Source: Nocardioides marinus
Lineage (GTDB): Bacteria; Actinomycetota; Actinomycetes; Propionibacteriales; Nocardioidaceae
NCBI RefSeq assembly: GCF_013408145.1
Contig: NZ_JACBZI010000001.1
Location: forward strand, 1,719,501 to 1,783,500
Direction: 5' to 3'
Length of the DNA stretch: 64,000 nucleotides
Shown here in pieces: positions 43,532 to 55,075 of the stretch; positions within the stretch are counted from its first letter, which is position 1, and the number at the start of each line of letters is the position of its first letter. The translations under genes and the position numbers were made by a program. A model generated the notes under the pieces. The model saw only the letters and a list, made by a program, of their open reading frames with translations, did no database searches and had not been told where the DNA came from.

Positions 43532-45889
43532 CTACCTGCCGACGTACGCCGCCAGGTGCTGACCCGTCAGGGTGGACGCCTCCTCGACGAGCTGGGCGGG
43601 CGTGCCCTCGAAGACCAGCGTGCCGCCGTCGTGGCCGGCGCCGGGGCCGAGGTCGAGGATCCAGTCGGCGTGCGCCATCACGGCCTGGTGGTGCTCGATG
43701 ACGATCACCGACTTCCCGGAGTCCACGAGCCGGTCGAGCAGGCCGAGGAGGTTCTCGACGTCGGCGAGGTGCAGGCCCGTGGTCGGCTCGTCGAGGACGT
43801 AGACGTCGCCCTTCTCCGCCATCTGGGTGGCCAGCTTCAGCCGCTGCCGCTCGCCGCCGGAGAGCGACGTGAGGGCCTGGCCGAGCGTGAGGTAGCCGAG
43901 ACCGACGTCGGCGAGACGGTCGAGGATCTTCACCGCGGCCGGCAGCTTCGCCTCACCGTCGGAGAAGTGCTCACGGGCCTGGGCGACCGACATCTCGTGC
44001 ACCTCGGCGATGTCCTTGCCGCCGAGGGTGTGCTCCAGCACCTCGGCGCGGAACCGACGACCGTCGCACTCCTCGCAGGGCGACTCCACCGTCGCCATCA
44101 CCCCGAGCTCGGTGAGGATCACGCCCGCGCCGTTGCAGGTGCCGCACCCGCCCTCGGAGTTGGCGCTGAACAGCCCCGGCTTCACGCCGTTGGCCTTCGC
44201 GAACGCCTTGCGGATCGGCTCCAGGAGACCGGTGTACGTCGCCGGGTTGCTGCGCCGGGAGCCCTTGATCGCACCCTGGTCGACGACCACCACCTCGTCG
44301 CGGCCGGCCAGGGACCCGTGCACCAGCGAGCTCTTGCCGGAGCCCGCGACGCCGGTGACCACGCACAGCACCCCCAGCGGCACGTCGACGTCGACGCCGC
44401 GCAGGTTGTGGGTGGAGGCCCCGCGCACCTCGATCGCGCCCGTGGGCTCGCGGAAGGACTCCTTGAGACGGGCCCGGTCGTCGAGGTGGGTGCCGGTCAG
44501 CGTCCCACTGGCGCGCAGGCCCTCGACGTCGCCCTCGTAGACCACCTCCCCGCCGTCCGCGCCGGCCCGGGGGCCGAGGTCGACCACGTGGTCGGCGATG
44601 GCGATCGTCTCCGGCTTGTGCTCCACCACGAGCACGGTGTTGCCCTTGTCGCGCAGCTGCAGGAGCAGCTGGTTCATCTGCTCGATGTCGTGCGGGTGCA
44701 GCCCGATGGTGGGCTCGTCGAAGACGTAGGTGACGTCGGTCAGCGAGGAGCCGAGGTGACGGATCATCTTGGTGCGCTGGGACTCACCACCCGACAGCGT
44801 GCCGCTGGGCCGGTCCAGCGACAGGTAGCCCAGCCCGATCGCGACGAACGAGTCGAGCACCTCGCCCAGGGCGGTGAGCAGCGGTGCCACCGACGGCTCG
44901 TCGAGGCCCTTCACCCACTCCGCGAGGTCGGAGATCTGCATCTGGCACACGTCGGCGATCGACCTCCCCGCGATCCGCGACCCGCGCGCGGCCTCGGTCA
45001 GCCGGGTGCCCTCGCAGTCGGGGCAGGTCTGGAAGGTCACCGCGCGGTCCACGAAGCGGCGTACGTGCGGCTGCATGGCCTCGGGGTCCTTGGACAGCAT
45101 CGACCTCTGGATCTTCGGGATGATCCCGTCGAAGGTCAGGTTGACGCCCTCGACCTTGATCTTGGTCGGCTCCGACCACAGCATCGTGTCGAGCTGCTTC
45201 TTGGTGAACTGCTTGATCGGCTTGTCCATCGGCAGGCCCATGCCGGCGAAGAGCCGGCCGTACCACCCGTCCATGGAGTAGCCCGGCACCGTCAGCGCCC
45301 CGTCGGCCAGCGACTTCTCCTCGTCGTACAACGCCGTGAGGTCGATGTCCTTGACCGAGCCGGTGCCCTCGCAGCGAGGGCACATGCCGCCGAGGTAGAC
45401 CTCCTGCTTCACGACCTTCTTCTCGACCCGGCCGCCCTTCTCGGTGGTCATCACACCCCCTGCCTTGCGGGTGGGGACGTTGAAGGAGTAGGCCGTCGGC
45501 GGACCGACGTAGGGGTCGCCGATGCGGCTGTAGAGGATGCGCAGCATCGCGTGCGCGTCGGTCGCGGTGCCGACCGTCGACCGCGGGTTGGCGCCCATCC
45601 GCTCCTGGTCGACGATGATCGCGGTCGTCAGCCCCTCCAGCACGTCGACGTCGGGCCGCGCCAGGCTGGGCATGAAGCCCTGCACGAAGGAGCTGTAGGT
45701 CTCGTTGATCAGCCGCTGGCTCTCGGCGGCGACCGTGCCGAACACCAGCGAGCTCTTGCCCGACCCGGAGACCCCGGTGAACACCGTGAGCCGCCGCTTG
45801 GGCAGGTCGACGCTGACGTCCTTGAGGTTGTTCTCCCGGGCGCCGACCACGCGGATGAGGTCGTGGCTGTCGGCGGGGTGCTGGGTCAC
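43532..45889 (-). CDS. UvrA-like ABC ATPase (excinuclease subunit paralogue)
   Basis: 785 residues with two ABC modules: Walker A GVSGSGKSSLVFG and GVAGSGKSSLVHG, signatures LSGGESQRTKM and LSGGERQRLKLA, and CxxC zinc pairs (CPRCEGTG, CPDCEGTR, CGTCNGAG, CEECDGRR). It is about 160 residues shorter than standard UvrA. The shortening suggests loss of insert domains, as in the paralogues linked to drug resistance or DNA-intercalator tolerance. GTG start at 45889; GGAAG lies about ten bases upstream. Paralogue status needs a genome-wide check for the true uvrA. Confidence 0.88.
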   Translation of the reverse strand: MTQHPADSHDLIRVVGARENNLKDVSVDLPKRRLTVFTGVSGSGKSSLVFGTVAAESQRLINETYSSFVQGFMPSLARPDVDVLEGLTTAIIVDQERMGANPRSTVGTATDAHAMLRILYSRIGDPYVGPPTAYSFNVPTRKAGGVMTTEKGGRVEKKVVKQEVYLGGMCPRCEGTGSVKDIDLTALYDEEKSLADGALTVPGYSMDGWYGRLFAGMGLPMDKPIKQFTKKQLDTMLWSEPTKIKVEGVNLTFDGIIPKIQRSMLSKDPEAMQPHVRRFVDRAVTFQTCPDCEGTRLTEAARGSRIAGRSIADVCQMQISDLAEWVKGLDEPSVAPLLTALGEVLDSFVAIGLGYLSLDRPSGTLSGGESQRTKMIRHLGSSLTDVTYVFDEPTIGLHPHDIEQMNQLLLQLRDKGNTVLVVEHKPETIAIADHVVDLGPRAGADGGEVVYEGDVEGLRASGTLTGTHLDDRARLKESFREPTGAIEVRGASTHNLRGVDVDVPLGVLCVVTGVAGSGKSSLVHGSLAGRDEVVVVDQGAIKGSRRSNPATYTGLLEPIRKAFAKANGVKPGLFSANSEGGCGTCNGAGVILTELGVMATVESPCEECDGRRFRAEVLEHTLGGKDIAEVHEMSVAQAREHFSDGEAKLPAAVKILDRLADVGLGYLTLGQALTSLSGGERQRLKLATQMAEKGDVYVLDEPTTGLHLADVENLLGLLDRLVDSGKSVIVIEHHQAVMAHADWILDLGPGAGHDGGTLVFEGTPAQLVEEASTLTGQHLAAYVGR

Positions 45890-46046
45890 GGGTGGCTCAC
45901 TTCCGGCAGGGGAGTCGACGGCGACGGGACGATCCTGGCAGGTCCGCCCGTCCCCTCGACGGACCACGGGCCTAGGGTGTGACCGCCGCGGCGGCCCGGA
46001 CTCATCGGCGCACCGCCGCGTGGACCGAGCAGGAGGAGCAGGAGCC

Positions 46047-46892
46047 GTGACGACCGAGGTGTTCGAGGCCGAGCGGCCCCGGCTCGTCGCGCTCGCCGCG
46101 CGCGTCCTCGCCGACGGCGCCGAGGCCGAGGACGTGGTGCAGCAGGCCTGGCTGCGCTGGCACGGCACCGACGCGCACATCGACAACCTCCCCGCCTGGC
46201 TCACCACGGTGACCAGCCGGTTGTGCCTCGACCGGCTGCGGGTACGCCGCCCGGTGCTCGTCGACGACGCCGGCGCGCTGCCCGAGGACCCGGTCGGCAC
46301 GCGCGACCCCGCCGACGAGGCGGTGCTCACCGGCGAGGTGGGGGCTGCGCTCGCGCTCGTGCTCGACAGGTTGTCACCCCAGGAGCGGGTGGCGTTCGTG
46401 CTGCACGACAGCTTCGCGGTGGAGTTCCCGACGATCGCCGAGGTCCTCGACACCAGCCCCGCCGCGGCGCGGAAGCTCGCGTCCCGGGCGCGTGCCAAGC
46501 TGCGCCCTCCGGCCGTCGATGTGTCGATGGCCGACTGGGAGGTCGTGGACGCGTTCATGGCGGCCGCTCGGGGCGGCGAGTTCGACCGGCTGCTCGCGCT
46601 GCTCGCGCCTGACGTCGTGGTCACGGCCGACGACGCAGCCGTCCTCGCCGGCACGCCGGAGCGGATCGTGGGCCGAAGCGCCGTCGCCGACTTCTTCGAC
46701 GGCTCGGCCCATGCCGCTCTGCCGGTGCTCTGCGAGGGTCGCCCGGGCTACGCGTGGTTCCACCGGGGCGACGCCGCGGTCGCCTTCGACTTCACCGTCG
46801 CCGGCGGAGTGGTCACCGGGCTGGTGTTCCGGGCAGAGCCCGACGCCCTGGCCGGTGTGGTGCGCCGTGAGGGCGCGGACGCGAGGGCCTGA
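46047..46892 (+). CDS. ECF sigma factor with C-terminal SnoaL-like domain (SigJ/ECF41 type)
   Basis: 281 residues. Region 2 is AARVLADGAEAEDVVQQAWLRWHG, region 4 LDRLSPQERVAFVLHDSFAVEFPTIAEVLDTSPAAARKLASRAR, and a SnoaL/NTF2-like domain follows (about 170-281, with GGEFDRLLALLAPDVVVTADD). In this group the extra domain regulates sigma activity in place of a separate anti-sigma factor. The GTG is preceded by CAGGAGCC. TAGGGT at 45973-45978 may be a -10 element. No carboxymuconolactone decarboxylase gene, the usual ECF41 target, is adjacent. Confidence 0.85.
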   Translation: MTTEVFEAERPRLVALAARVLADGAEAEDVVQQAWLRWHGTDAHIDNLPAWLTTVTSRLCLDRLRVRRPVLVDDAGALPEDPVGTRDPADEAVLTGEVGAALALVLDRLSPQERVAFVLHDSFAVEFPTIAEVLDTSPAAARKLASRARAKLRPPAVDVSMADWEVVDAFMAAARGGEFDRLLALLAPDVVVTADDAAVLAGTPERIVGRSAVADFFDGSAHAALPVLCEGRPGYAWFHRGDAAVAFDFTVAGGVVTGLVFRAEPDALAGVVRREGADARA

Positions 46893-47060
46893 GCCCGCCC
46901 ACCGTGGGAGTCGTGCCCGTCAGCGGGCGCCATGGCGCCCGCTCAGGGGCACGACTCGACCCCGAGTGGTCACGCTGCGCCCGTCACGCTGCGCCGGTCA
47001 CACTGGCGGGCCCGGCTGCGTCAGTAGCGTGAACCCACCCGGAACCCCCGAGGAGACCCC

Positions 47061-47303
47061 GTGAAGACGATGACCTGCCGACAGCTCGGCGGCCCCTGCG
47101 ACGTGGCCCACCGCGGCGACACCGCCGACGACGTGATCAAGGCCCAGGACGCGCACCTCAAGGAGGCCGAGGAGGCCGGTGACGCCTCGCACCAGGCCGC
47201 ACGCGAGGAGATGAAGGGACGCTGGCGCCGGCCGGTCAAGGCCATGGGGTGGTACCGCGACACCAAGCAGACCTTCGCCGACCTGCCCGACGACCCGGCG
47301 TAG
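47061..47303 (+). CDS. DUF1059-like small protein
   Basis: 80 residues: KTMTCRQLGGPCDVAHRGDTADDVIKAQDAHLKEAEEAG matches the DUF1059 pattern, a short conserved KxxTCxxLGGxCD start followed by a helix. There are two cysteines (6 and 13). GAGGAGACCCC precedes the GTG, and a TAGCGT -10 candidate lies at 47026-47031. Function unknown. Confidence 0.8.
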   Translation: MKTMTCRQLGGPCDVAHRGDTADDVIKAQDAHLKEAEEAGDASHQAAREEMKGRWRRPVKAMGWYRDTKQTFADLPDDPA

Positions 47304-47334
47304 GCGGGTCGGGAGCGGTCAGGGGCGGGTCACG

Positions 47335-47994
47335 TCACCAGGTGACCCGCCAGGTCGCCACGTCGATGACGAAGTAGGACAGCACCAGCGCACCGAGGTA
47401 GAAGGTGGACACCGCCAGCGCGGCGGCCACCCGCACGCCCCAGGACCGGCGGCGGGTCGCGGCGAACGCCACGGCGGCGGCCCATCCCAGGGCCACCTCG
47501 GGCGGCAGCACGTAGACGGCGACGCCGAGCACGCGCGTAGTGGCACCAATCGGCTCCCACAGCTCGAGCACGGGGGCCAGGATCTCGGCGCCCAGGAAGA
47601 TCACGCCGGCGAAGAGACCCGATCGCCCCGGCCGCAGACCCGCGAGGGCGAGCGCCATGAACAGCGGCGGCACCCACATCAGGGCCATCGACAGCGAGAT
47701 CGTGTCGTCGACCCTCGGGCCACCGGTGTCGGGGAAGCGCAGGGTGCCGAGCACGTCGGCCAGCACCCAGTCCGGTAGCACCTGGAACACCGAGACCAGC
47801 AGCAGGAACCCCGCGAGCTCCACCAGCTCGCGCCGTCCCGAGTGCCGCGTGGCCCACAGCAGCCCAGCGGCGTACGACACGAGCAGCAGCAGGACCGCCC
47901 AGCCCTTGGCCGGGGGCTCGAGCAGGAGGACCACGCCGCCGACGGCGAGCAGCGCGACGTGGAGACCGACGAGGGGGCGCAGGCGACGGGGCAC
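47335..47994 (-). CDS. Multi-pass membrane protein of unknown function
   Basis: 219 residues with about seven hydrophobic segments, beginning LVGLHVALLAVGGVVLLLEPPAKGWAVLLLLVSYAAGLLW. The GTG at 47994 is the first good start after the upstream gene's stop (gap 16). I do not recognise a family. It converges on the DUF1059-like gene and is probably co-transcribed with the gene at 48011-48889. Confidence 0.68.
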   Translation of the reverse strand: MPRRLRPLVGLHVALLAVGGVVLLLEPPAKGWAVLLLLVSYAAGLLWATRHSGRRELVELAGFLLLVSVFQVLPDWVLADVLGTLRFPDTGGPRVDDTISLSMALMWVPPLFMALALAGLRPGRSGLFAGVIFLGAEILAPVLELWEPIGATTRVLGVAVYVLPPEVALGWAAAVAFAATRRRSWGVRVAAALAVSTFYLGALVLSYFVIDVATWRVTW

Positions 47995-48010
47995 GGAGGG
48001 ACCGTAGCGG

Positions 48011-48889
48011 TCAGCGGGGGTCGAGGCGGTAGTGCAGCCGCACCGCGGAGGTGCGCAGCAGCCGCAGGTCGTGGTCGGCGCGCAGCACTCCCTCGTCGTC
48101 GACGTAGAGGTGGAACGTCTCGCGGATGGGGGCTCGTGCGGCGTAGGTCGTGCCACCGTCCTGCGCCACGACGTAGGCACCGTCCGCGCCGAACGCACCT
48201 CCGAGCGAGCGCAGGTGGAAGGAGCCGTCCGTCCCGTGGTCGGGCCGTAGGAAGACCTGCACGTTGCCCGACTCCAGCGGGAACGCTGCGTGGACGCTGC
48301 GCCGGTCCGCGCCCGGCAGGAGCCGACTGGAGTAGGACCCGCTGAAGGCCCGCTCCCCGGTGGCGCGGACCGTGCGCGCCCACCCGGCGGCCTGCTGGAC
48401 ACCGGCCGCATCGAGGATCGGCGTCACGGCGCTGTCCATCCCGTGCGCCACGTCGAGCGATCGCATGGGCAGGGCCAGCTGCTCGAGCCGTCGGCCGAAC
48501 AGCCGCGCCACCAGCTCGCCACCGGGCCACAGGACCGGTGACCAGCCCACCCACACCTCCAGGCGCCAGCGACTGGTGTGCTCGTAGAAGTCCCGGATCT
48601 CCGGACGCACCGCGGCCGCCGAGAAGCCCGGTCCGTCCAGGTCGGCCAGGTCGCGCAGCAACCCGGCGCCGGGCTCGTCGCGGAGCACCCGGCCGCCGTG
48701 GTGGGCGGCCTCGACCTCGAGCCAGTCGTCGGTGACCCGGCCGGTGCCGCTGGTCGGCGCGCGCAGCCAGGCGTGCTCCCCGGCCAGGTCGACCGCTCGA
48801 CCCACGGTGCGCCAGAACTTCCGGGTGCCGAGATCGACCGCGCTCCAGCCGCGCGCGCGGCGGGCAGCCCCCGAGGGCGACGTACGCAT
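48011..48889 (-). CDS. Conserved hypothetical protein
   Basis: 292 residues, soluble, with no recognised motif. It has a Trp-rich middle (WRLEVWVGWSPVLWPGGELVARLFGRRLEQLALPM) and beta-rich C-terminal half. ATG 48889 is preferred over a GTG at 48922, which runs into the divergent promoter region. In operon order before the membrane protein at 47335-47994. Confidence 0.62.
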   Translation of the reverse strand: MRTSPSGAARRARGWSAVDLGTRKFWRTVGRAVDLAGEHAWLRAPTSGTGRVTDDWLEVEAAHHGGRVLRDEPGAGLLRDLADLDGPGFSAAAVRPEIRDFYEHTSRWRLEVWVGWSPVLWPGGELVARLFGRRLEQLALPMRSLDVAHGMDSAVTPILDAAGVQQAAGWARTVRATGERAFSGSYSSRLLPGADRRSVHAAFPLESGNVQVFLRPDHGTDGSFHLRSLGGAFGADGAYVVAQDGGTTYAARAPIRETFHLYVDDEGVLRADHDLRLLRTSAVRLHYRLDPR

Positions 48890-48956
48890 GACCTGGACCC
48901 TAGACCGCGCCGGTGGAGCCACGGCGCAGCGTGTCGGGGGTTAGCGTGCGCACACC

Positions 48957-49670
48957 ATGTTCAGCTACCACCTCGCCGAGGTCCCGGCGTCGCTCGGCGC
49001 CCGGGCGCTGCTGCGGCCGCCGACGCCGCAGCAGGTGCCCGGACTGCGGCACGGTGAGGCCCTGGCCTTCATGCAGCTCGGGTCGCCCACGGTGTCGCGT
49101 CAACGGATGCAGGTGCGGCGGGTGGCGTACTTCGCGCGGTGGGAGGACGAGGACGCGCTGGAGCGGTTCCTCGCGGCATCGCCCTGGGGCACCGCCCTCG
49201 CGGGTGGCTGGCACGTCCGGATGGACTTCCTGCGCCGGTACGGCTCGCTCGCCAGCCTCCCCGACCTGCCCGAGCGTGCGGGTCGCTGGGACGGGGACGA
49301 GGCGGTGGTGGCGGTGACCCTGGCCCGGCTGAGGTTGCCGGAGCTGCCGCGCTTCCTGCGCTGGGGCAAGCCCGTCGAGCGGCTCGTCGTCGAGCACCCA
49401 GGCACGACCCTGGCCCTGGCCGCGATGCGACCGCCACGCCACTTCTCGACGTTCTCGCTGTGGCGCTCGGTCGCGGAGATGACCGCCATGGTGCACGGCC
49501 ACGGCCCCGACGTCCCGGGCCCCGACGGGCCGGTCCCCGCCGCCGTGCACGCGCAGGCGATGGCCGAGCAGGCGCGCCGCGACTTCCACCACGAGTCGGC
49601 CTTCATGCGGTTCCGGCCGCGCTCGGAGCACGGCACCTGGCTGGGCCGGTCCGCCTGGCTGCCGTCCTGA
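48957..49670 (+). CDS. Spheroidene-monooxygenase-like (CrtA-type) protein
   Basis: 237 residues. The end region FSTFSLWRSVAEMTAMVHGHG and RRDFHHESAFMRFRPRSEHGTW match the conserved C-terminal part of CrtA-like heme proteins (FSLWxS ... DFHHESAFMRF). No carotenoid genes are nearby, so a carotenoid role is doubtful. TAGCGT at 48943-48948 may be a -10 close to the ATG. Divergent from the hypothetical gene at 48011. Confidence 0.62.
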   Translation: MFSYHLAEVPASLGARALLRPPTPQQVPGLRHGEALAFMQLGSPTVSRQRMQVRRVAYFARWEDEDALERFLAASPWGTALAGGWHVRMDFLRRYGSLASLPDLPERAGRWDGDEAVVAVTLARLRLPELPRFLRWGKPVERLVVEHPGTTLALAAMRPPRHFSTFSLWRSVAEMTAMVHGHGPDVPGPDGPVPAAVHAQAMAEQARRDFHHESAFMRFRPRSEHGTWLGRSAWLPS

Positions 49671-49686
49671 GGCGGAGAGGCCGGTC

Positions 49687-50517
49687 TCAGCCGACGTACG
49701 CCACGACCCGGTCGGGGCGGGTGAAGGCGTAGAGCGCCAGCCCGTGCTCGGTCGCCAGCCGCACCGAGAGCGAGGTGGGGGCGCCGACGGCGACCAGGGA
49801 ACCGATGCCGGCGGCGACCGCCTTCTGCACCAGCTCGAAGCCGGCCCGCCCGCTGACCACGAGGCACGCCTCGGCGGGGGAGAGGCCGGCCAGCAGCCGG
49901 GCGCCGGTGACCTTGTCGACGGCGTTGTGCCGGCCGACGTCCTCGCGGACCACGAGCACCTCGCCGTCGGCCGTGGTGAGGGCTGCGGCGTGCGCGCCCC
50001 CTGTGCGGTCGAAGACCTGCTGGGCGCCACGCATGGTGTCGGGCAGTCCCCGGACCACCTCGGGGGTGGGGAGGGGGCCGGGCCAGCGGCGTCCCGAGGA
50101 GACCGCGAGCGCGTCGGCGAGGGAGTCCGAGCCGCAGACCCCGCACGCCGACGAGCCGGCCGAGGCGGCCTGGTGCCGGTGGCCCGGGTCGCGCAGCGGG
50201 GGAGCGGCGAGCGTCACGGTGACGACGTTGTAGCGCTCCTCCTCGTTCAGTGCCGCGTCGGTGCAGTAGCCGACGCCGACCACCGAGCCGGGGTCGTCCC
50301 CGACGAGGCCCTCGTGCCGCACCCAGCCCGCGGCCAGCTCGAAGTCGTGCCCGGGGGTGCGCATCGTGACCCACACCCGGCGCGCGGCGGCACCGGGCCA
50401 GGCGAGTCGGAGCTCCAACGGCTCCTCGCCGACCAGCCGGTCCTCGCGGCGTCGCTCGAGCCCGCCGTCGAGGTGCTCGACGACGCGGGTGCGGACGGTG
50501 GGACCGGGACGCCGCAC
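49687..50517 (-). CDS. fdhD: Formate dehydrogenase accessory sulfurtransferase FdhD
   Basis: 276 residues. The active-site CxxC is in SSACGVCGSDS, and RTPGHDFELAAGW, FDRTGGAHAAAL, VVREDVGRHNAVDKVTGARLL and VSGRAGFELVQKA are all typical of FdhD. It sulfurates the molybdenum cofactor of formate dehydrogenases. The GTG start lies three bases after the pepN stop, so both are co-transcribed. No formate dehydrogenase gene is in the window. Confidence 0.93.
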   Translation of the reverse strand: MRRPGPTVRTRVVEHLDGGLERRREDRLVGEEPLELRLAWPGAAARRVWVTMRTPGHDFELAAGWVRHEGLVGDDPGSVVGVGYCTDAALNEEERYNVVTVTLAAPPLRDPGHRHQAASAGSSACGVCGSDSLADALAVSSGRRWPGPLPTPEVVRGLPDTMRGAQQVFDRTGGAHAAALTTADGEVLVVREDVGRHNAVDKVTGARLLAGLSPAEACLVVSGRAGFELVQKAVAAGIGSLVAVGAPTSLSVRLATEHGLALYAFTRPDRVVAYVG

Positions 50518-50520
50518 GCC

Positions 50521-53016
<2,496 letters not shown>

Positions 53017-53206
53017 GGGGCGACCCTACGTCCGCGGCGGGGCGCCTTCCTCACGCGGTCGGGGGTGCTGTCGGGGCACCTGAGGGCCAGCGTCACCAAC
53101 CTGTCCAGACATTTCTCGACGTGTCCGGCAACCAAACGGGGGTGGGACACGTCACCATGGCAGCGGGTGCACTCCGTGCCCGCACGTCTAGGGAGGACAC
53201 AACGCG

Positions 53207-54994
53207 ATGACGCGTTCGATCCAGGCGGGCCGGGCTCGGGCCCTGGCCGCCACCATTGCTGCCGGGCTGTCGCTCGGCACGCTCGCCGTGACCGGCGGCG
53301 CGGCCAGCTCGGCGGAGCCCGCACCCGACTGCACGGCGCCGTACGACGTCGCGCAGCTCGAGCGCGGCGACGCCGTGACCGGCCTGACGGTCGAGTCCGG
53401 CACCACTCCTGAGGAGTTCACCGGCGAGGTCATCGGTGTCCTCGACGACGGGATCGCCGTCGGCCTGGACATGATCATGGTCGAGCTCGACAGCCCCGCG
53501 CTGCAGCGCGCCGGCGGCATCTGGCAGGGCATGTCCGGCTCGCCGGTCTACGTCGACGGGGAGCTCCTGGGCGCCGTCGCCTACGGCCTGAGCTGGGGAC
53601 CCTCGCCGATCGCGGGCGTCACGCCGTTCTCGGAGATGGACGACTACCTCGCCGCCCGTCGCGCTCCCGGCGCCACGCAGGACGTCGAGGTCGACCGCCG
53701 CACCGCCAAGGCGATCGCCCGCCAGAGCGACGTCAGCCGCTCCCAGGCCGCCCAGGGCTTCACCGCCCTGCCGGTGCCGATGGGCGTCACCGGTCTCTCC
53801 CAGGCGCGCCTGGACAAGGCCCACCGCTACGCCACCAAGCACGACAAGGGCTACTTCGCCTCCGGTGCGCTGGCCAGCGGCCGGATCGGACGCACCAGCG
53901 CCCGCGAGGCAGCCCCCGAGACGGTGGTCGCCGGCGGCAACATCGCGGCGTCGATCTCCTACGGCGACGTGACGTACGCCGGTGTCGGCACCGTGACCTC
54001 GGTGTGCGACGGCCGCGTGGTCGGCTTCGGGCACCCGTTCTCGTTCCTCGGGGGCACCACGCTGGGCCTGCACCCCGCCGACGCCCTCTACGTCCAGCCG
54101 GACTCACTGGGGGCGCCGTTCAAGGTCGCGAACATCTCGCCGGCCACGGGCACCATCGACCAGGACCGCCTCACGGGCATCAGCGGAGCCTTCGGGGCGC
54201 TGCCGGACGCAGCGACCATCACCTCCACGGTCAGCTACGAGAGCCGTTCACGGACCGGCTCCTCCGACATCTACTACACGCCGTACTCCGCGGACGTGAC
54301 CTTCGGCCAGCAGATCGCCAACCACGACCGGGTGCTCGACGCGATCATCCCCGGCGGTGAGGACCTCGCCTGGACCATCACCGGCACCGACGAGTCCGGC
54401 GCCCCGTTCGAGCTGTCGTGGGAGGACCGCTACGTCTCGAACTACGACATCACCTTCGCCTCGTCGTGGGACCTCGCCGACACCGTCTACGTCCTGTCCA
54501 ACCTTCCGGACGTGCACATCGACTCGATCACCACCGACGGTGCGGTCGACGACAACACCGACCAGCTGCGGCTCAGCGCGGTCGAGCAGCTGCGTGACGG
54601 CGAGTGGGTGAAGGTCGGGCGCCGCTACGGCCTGACGGTCGAGCGCGGGAAGATGCTCAAGGTCCGCGCCGTGCTGAAGGCGGCCGACGGCACGCTGTCC
54701 TACGCCCCGTTCAGCACCCGCATCGGGCCCCGCGCCCGCAGCGGCAGCCTGAACGTCATGGGCGGTGCCTCGCAGTGGACGAACATCTGGAACGCCAAGT
54801 CGGTCGCCGAGGTGCAGGAGGCCTACGCCGACTCCGCCAGCAACGACCAGGTGCTGTTCAACCTGCGCCTGCGCCGCAACGGCGGGAAGATCAACGTGAT
54901 GAGCGAGGAGCAGTCCTCGGTCGTCGTGGGTCGCAAGTACTACTACGTCGACCTCGACGGCGGCCGCGGCGGCCCGGTCTGCCGGGGCTGCTGA
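53207..54994 (+). CDS. Secreted SpoIVB/S55-type serine peptidase
   Basis: 595 residues with a signal peptide (about 1-36, ending ASSAEP). The central region has GIWQGMSGSPVYVDGELLGAVAYGLSWGP, the S55 active-site Ser context, and GRVVGFGHPFSFLGGTTL as the conserved second motif. The C-terminal about 200 residues are beta-rich and family-unassigned. SpoIVB-type peptidases process signalling proteins in spore formers; in non-sporulating actinobacteria their targets are unknown. GGGAGGA lies nine bases before the ATG. Confidence 0.83.
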   Translation: MTRSIQAGRARALAATIAAGLSLGTLAVTGGAASSAEPAPDCTAPYDVAQLERGDAVTGLTVESGTTPEEFTGEVIGVLDDGIAVGLDMIMVELDSPALQRAGGIWQGMSGSPVYVDGELLGAVAYGLSWGPSPIAGVTPFSEMDDYLAARRAPGATQDVEVDRRTAKAIARQSDVSRSQAAQGFTALPVPMGVTGLSQARLDKAHRYATKHDKGYFASGALASGRIGRTSAREAAPETVVAGGNIAASISYGDVTYAGVGTVTSVCDGRVVGFGHPFSFLGGTTLGLHPADALYVQPDSLGAPFKVANISPATGTIDQDRLTGISGAFGALPDAATITSTVSYESRSRTGSSDIYYTPYSADVTFGQQIANHDRVLDAIIPGGEDLAWTITGTDESGAPFELSWEDRYVSNYDITFASSWDLADTVYVLSNLPDVHIDSITTDGAVDDNTDQLRLSAVEQLRDGEWVKVGRRYGLTVERGKMLKVRAVLKAADGTLSYAPFSTRIGPRARSGSLNVMGGASQWTNIWNAKSVAEVQEAYADSASNDQVLFNLRLRRNGGKINVMSEEQSSVVVGRKYYYVDLDGGRGGPVCRGC

Positions 54995-55022
54995 CCCGCA
55001 CCCCACGCAGCACCACACACGC

Positions 55023-55056
55023 GCGGCCCCGGACCCCGAGAGGGATCCGGGGCCGC
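55023..55056. terminator. Rho-independent-like bidirectional terminator
   Basis: GCGGCCCCGGA (55023-55033) pairs perfectly with TCCGGGGCCGC (55046-55056) around a 12-base loop, between the S55 peptidase gene and the facing oxidoreductase gene. No U-tract follows. Confidence 0.8.
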
Positions 55057-55075
55057 ACGTGCGTCCGGGGCCGGG

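Noticed and set aside
45890..46654. N-terminal extension of the UvrA-like frame to 46654
   Set aside because: The extension is Ser/Thr/Arg-rich shadow of the divergent sigma-factor gene; homology starts near 45889.
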